Below are positions 61,801 to 64,000 of a DNA stretch of 64,000 nucleotides, one piece after another (positions within the stretch are counted from its first letter, which is position 1; each line of letters begins with the position of its first letter). Under the pieces are notes generated by a model. The model was not told the DNA's origin. It searched no databases and saw only the letters and a list, made by a program, of their open reading frames with translations. The translations under genes and the position numbers were made by a program. The DNA is from Antedon mediterranea (taxonomy: Eukaryota > Echinodermata > Crinoidea > Comatulida > Antedonidae): the NCBI RefSeq assembly GCF_964355755.1, contig NC_092670.1, forward strand, positions 38,429,795 to 38,493,794, written 5' to 3'.

Positions 61801-63196
61801 TCGTAATGATTATTTTTAATTTAGAAATGCTAGATTATATTTTGAGTAATGAACAACTAGAGGCAGGCTTTTTTTGCTCAAGTTTTTCACTGTGCTCTTT
61901 TTTCTCGACTTATTCACTCTAGCCTTTGCTCGAGTTTTTCACTCTGGCCTTTTGCTCGAGTTATTCAGTCTGGCCATTTGCTCGAGTTAATATTCACTAT
62001 TGCCTTTTGTTCGAGTTATTCACTCTGGCCTTTTTCTAGAGTTATTCACTCTGGCCTTTTTCTAGAGTTATTCATTCTGGCCTTTTTACTTGAGTTATTT
62101 ACTCGTTTTTTTACTCGAGTTTTTCACTCAGACCTCTTGCTTGAGTTTTTAACTCTGGTCTTTTGCTCAATTTTTTTCAATATGGTCTTTTGCTCGAGTA
62201 CTCTAATTTACTCGAGTATTTTGCTTGATATGCACATCGCATACATTCATAATCACAATGTTAAAAGACGTGCAGTGAGTCAGAATACAAACGAAGCCGT
62301 TACTTACTCATCGTCACTGTGATAGCATCTTAAAAGCATTGCATAAAGAGCGGCTGTACATGTTAAGACACCTCCCTTTACAAGGTGATTGAGATGAATA
62401 AAAACAGCACACAGTTGCATATCCAAAATACCAAATATGAAATAACACTGCCGGGAATGAAAGCAATGTAATTATTATGTAACATTGTTATCAGGCGATT
62501 ATGATCATCACGTCATCGTCGTCGTCGTCCTCCCCCTCGTCATGATCACATCATCGTCATAATCATCATCCCCATCATCATTATCATCCTCATTATCATC
62601 GTTGTCGTCGTCCTCATCATCCTCATCACCATCATCGTCACCATCATCATCACCATCATTATCATTGTCATCATCATCATCATCTTCATCATCATCACTC
62701 CTTATATATTGTCATCATCATCACCCTTCATATATCATCATCATCATCCTCATCATCACCCCTTATATATTGTCATCATAATCATCATCATCATTATCAC
62801 CATCATAATCATCTTCATCGCCATCATCATCATCATCATCATAATCACCATGGTCATAATTATCATCCTCATTATCATCATCGTCATCATCATACTCATT
62901 ATCACCATCATAATCCTCCTCCTCATCATCGTCATTATCATCATCCTCATTATCATCATCCTCACCCTCATTATCACCCTTAATATATCATCATTATTTA
63001 GCATTATCATAATCCTATCATTATACTTCTTTATTCAAATCATTCTCCGTACGATGCTTACCTTAATGTGCTGTAAATTATTGTATTCACTCTCTTGGAC
63101 GTCCCTCAATTCATCAATAACATGTGAGTTGTTCCTGTTGCTAGTGTTGTTCCAATCGATATCTTCATATGGATTCAAGTAACATGTGTTCACATT
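55414..63196 (-). CDS. adcy8: ADCY8-like transmembrane adenylyl cyclase, last seven exons (5' partial)
   Basis: Converts ATP to cAMP at the plasma membrane. Visible: 444 residues. Residues 1-45 are a loop with two N-glycosylation sequons (NNT, NNS), expected to be extracellular. Residues about 46-115 hold the last membrane helices. C2 catalytic domain is about 135-365: [55 protein letters not shown] with the adenine-site Lys, and [14 protein letters not shown] with Asp306, Asn313 and Arg317, all intact. [22 protein letters not shown] and VKGLSE resemble ADCY8. The tail [18 protein letters not shown] (388-405) aligns with the ADCY8 C2b region implicated in calmodulin regulation. RRHS at 381-384 is a PKA-type site. 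ADCY3 or ADCY1 are less likely alternatives. Exons: 63062-63196, 62308-62447, 59776-59887, 58804-59067, 57257-57352, 56723-56834, 55414-55889. Confidence 0.9.
55886..56052 (-). repeat. 84-bp tandem duplication spanning the adcy8 last-exon acceptor
   Basis: AACCTGAAATACAAATTTGA starts at 55887 and again at about 55971, each followed by CCGTGTGAACACAATGTAGA and CATTCACACACAG. The second copy carries a decoy TTTCAG acceptor. Confidence 0.93.
56321..56489. mobile_element. MITE-A copy 15
   Basis: TAAAGCCTTGTCTACACTAT to GATAGTGTAGACAGAGCTTT with TA edges; in the adcy8 intron before the last exon. Confidence 0.9.
56723..56834 (-). CDS. adcy8: adcy8 exon: C2 middle
   Basis: 37 codons plus one base, [20 protein letters not shown] then [22 protein letters not shown] acceptor, GTATGG donor. 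Confidence 0.95.
57257..57352 (-). CDS. adcy8: adcy8 exon: adenine-binding Lys
   Basis: 32 codons, [20 protein letters not shown] then [18 protein letters not shown] acceptor, GTAAAC donor. Confidence 0.94.
57401..57668. repeat. 67-bp minisatellite with CGCGCGTAC
   Basis: Four units at exactly 67-bp spacing (57401, 57468, 57535, 57602): CAAAGAGACACTAAGTAGAC, GCGCGCGTACAATTCTCATC, TTTGTACGCATACGTCTACA. It starts only 49 bp upstream of an adcy8 exon acceptor. Confidence 0.95.
57669..58803 (-). other. adcy8 intron, nothing else recognised
   Basis: AT-rich intron sequence with short chance frames only. Confidence 0.6.
58804..59067 (-). CDS. adcy8: adcy8 exon: start of C2 domain
   Basis: 88 codons, [20 protein letters not shown] to [21 protein letters not shown]-like CCTTTAG acceptor, GTATTA donor. 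Confidence 0.96.
59404..59534. mobile_element. Near-perfect fold-back element with GACGCGTAC arms
   Basis: GCATGATGGGAAGAGTTTGG and AAACGTCACGACGCGTAC on the left pair with GTACGCGTCGTGACGTTT and CCTTCCAATCATGC on the right. An extra AAACGTCACGACGCGTAC copy lies inside. Confidence 0.85.
59776..59887 (-). CDS. adcy8: adcy8 exon: last membrane helix
   Basis: [20 protein letters not shown] then [17 protein letters not shown], the conserved junction to the C2 domain. Confidence 0.93.
59985..60328. mobile_element. MITE-C copy 5
   Basis: AGATATATTGTCCCCTGAAA to GGACAATACATCT, with intact TTAA at 59981-59984 and 60329-60332. 344 bp. Confidence 0.88.
60540..60705. mobile_element. Fold-back element D, copy 2 (shorter)
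   Basis: AGTTTGCGGTACACCACGTA and TACGTGGTGTACCGCAAACT arms; one hairpin GATCAAAGCATATTGATCGA with AACGTCGAGAAAC. Confidence 0.85.
61204..61343. mobile_element. MITE-B copy 3
   Basis: Inverted repeat from GGCTTAGTTCTTACTAGGAC to TAGTGGGAACAGAGCTTTA; core ATCAATCACAAGCGATGG and GTGTGATTGGTCAAATCGC. Confidence 0.85.
61433..61562. mobile_element. MITE-B copy 4
   Basis: GCTTGGTTCCAACTAGGACG to TAGTGGAAACCCAGCTTTA; the right CCAAT box is deleted. Confidence 0.82.
61868..62225. repeat. 26-bp minisatellite with CTCGAG/CTAGAG
   Basis: About 13 degenerate units of CTCTGGCCTTTTGCTCGAGT plus TATTCA. Located about 80 bp from an adcy8 exon. Confidence 0.85.
62308..62447 (-). CDS. adcy8: adcy8 exon: membrane segment
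   Basis: 46 codons plus two bases, [20 protein letters not shown] onward; hydrophobic. CCCGGCAG acceptor, GTAAGT donor, phase agrees with the next exon. Confidence 0.87.
62490..62996. repeat. (TCA)n long microsatellite
   Basis: About 500 bp of imperfect TCA/TCG/TTA triplets. Open frames on both strands (for example poly-Ile/Met) are artefacts. Ends about 65 bp before an adcy8 exon. Confidence 0.95.
63062..63196 (-). CDS. adcy8: adcy8 exon: extracellular loop
   Basis: 45 codons, [20 protein letters not shown] onward, AAATTCAG acceptor and GTAAGC donor. Two sequons fit the glycosylated loop of the second membrane cassette. An overlapping plus-strand frame arises from the adjacent TCA repeat. 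Confidence 0.82.
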
Positions 63197-63239
63197 CTGA
63201 ATTTAAAAAGTTTAGTCTTTTTTTAAAAAGTGGTCTTTA

Positions 63240-63560
63240 TGAAAATATAAATTTTTTTTTAAAACCATAGACAAATTTTAAAATATAAAATTTCAGACAA
63301 TACATTTATGCAATGAGTTCTCTTCAGACTGTACTGTGAATCGACTGTGCATAATAATAATAATAAATAATTTTAAACTATGGACCAATTCTGAAATATA
63401 AAATTTCAGACAATACATTTATGCAATGAGTTCTCTGCAGACTGTACAAATAACTGCATACATCCGGGTGTAAATTAAAAGTATTTTTTGTATGCTAGTA
63501 GACAACCTTTCTGTTAATCAAATCTGGCGTAGTACTGTGAATCGACTGTGCATAATTATT
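63240..63560. repeat. Imperfect duplication in adcy8 intron
   Basis: AAATATAAAATTTCAGACAA plus ATGCAATGAGTTCTCT occurs at 63281 and 63394; TACTGTGAATCGACTGTGCA occurs near 63334 and 63534. Confidence 0.8.
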
Positions 63561-63648
63561 GGAAATTCTAGCATGTACGTTATAAATAAAGTGTTCCCTA
63601 AGGAGAAATGATATGAAAAAAGGTTTAAACCTGATCATGGTTTGATTG

Positions 63649-63803
63649 TTAAGCTCTGTCGTACGTTATGTGACAAAAAACGTGATGCGTCCATATATGG
63701 GCACGATTACGTCATATAACTACCATATTTGGACATATTACTACCATATTTGGGCACATCACACTTTTGGTCAAACTAGTTTGATAGTGTAGAGAGAGGT
63801 GTA
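63649..63803. mobile_element. MITE-A copy 16
   Basis: TTAAGCTCTGTC at left, CCATATATGG, CCATATTTGG twice, and GATAGTGTAGAGAGAGGTGT at right. Confidence 0.85.
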
Positions 63804-64000
63804 AGCTAGGTATAGTGGCGGCTGCTGACTGCCGTCAGGACTAACTGAGTCGGTGACACAACACTACTAGGCATAGGCCTACTCAATTCATGATGCTAGG
63901 GAGAAAAACGACGATTTCAGTGAATAAACTTGTAACTTGGGTTAATGAAGAATTGATAGAACGATGACAAAAAACTACATGCACTCTATGAGGGAATAGC
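63804..64000. other. adcy8 intron, end of window
   Basis: Nothing recognised. Confidence 0.5.

Noticed and set aside
62709-63182. A 157-codon poly-Ile/His frame and its antisense Met-rich frame
   Set aside because: Products of the TCA microsatellite; the 3' part is antisense to a real adcy8 exon.

Overview
This window comes from the nuclear genome of an intron-rich animal. It is AT-rich, packed with short transposable elements and minisatellites, and carries parts of three metazoan gene families. The combination of a class II DYRK kinase, a vertebrate-type calcium-regulated adenylyl cyclase and tRNA-derived SINEs suggests an invertebrate deuterostome, perhaps an echinoderm. That placement is inference; no sequence here names the species.

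Gene layout. (1) Positions 329-3473, plus strand: the last two exons of a C2H2 zinc-finger protein with several CtBP-type PxDLS motifs; its 5' end lies before the window. (2) Positions 11603-50897, minus strand: a complete 15-exon reading frame of 675 codons plus stop for a DYRK4-like dual-specificity kinase. Every junction has GT/AG borders and compatible phase. Intron 2 is 18.8 kb and intron 1 only 0.6 kb. (3) Positions 55414-63196, minus strand: the last seven exons (444 codons) of a transmembrane adenylyl cyclase, best matched to ADCY8 by its C2 domain and its C2b tail; the 5' half lies beyond the window. The zinc-finger gene and the kinase gene converge, and kinase and cyclase are head to tail. 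I see no sign that the three act in one pathway.

Most of the remaining DNA is repeats, and these are the most unusual part. MITE-A (about 160 bp, TA target site) occurs in about 16 full or broken copies and carries CCATATATGG and CCATATTTGG sequences that fit the SRF CArG-box consensus. One copy (10210-10537) has an internal 21-bp array of 12 units. A separate 20-bp array (6721-6960) has 11 exact CArG boxes. MITE-B carries a CCAAT-box inverted pair and resembles the monomer of a 91-bp satellite at 9079-9858. MITE-C has a TTAA target site; one insertion sits inside tandem copies of a kinase exon end, so its empty site can be read from neighbouring copies. Three Helitron/Helentron-like units (26900-30093 and 38802-40407) have 3' hairpins, CTAG ends and TGACGTCA palindromes spaced 177-178 bp apart; one is inserted within a MITE-A copy. 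Also present are tRNA-derived SINEs, fold-back elements (one with a hammerhead-like core) and a 2.2-kb element with terminal inverted repeats.

Two splice borders in two different genes (kinase exon 6 donor, cyclase last-exon acceptor) have been tandemly duplicated into the neighbouring intron.
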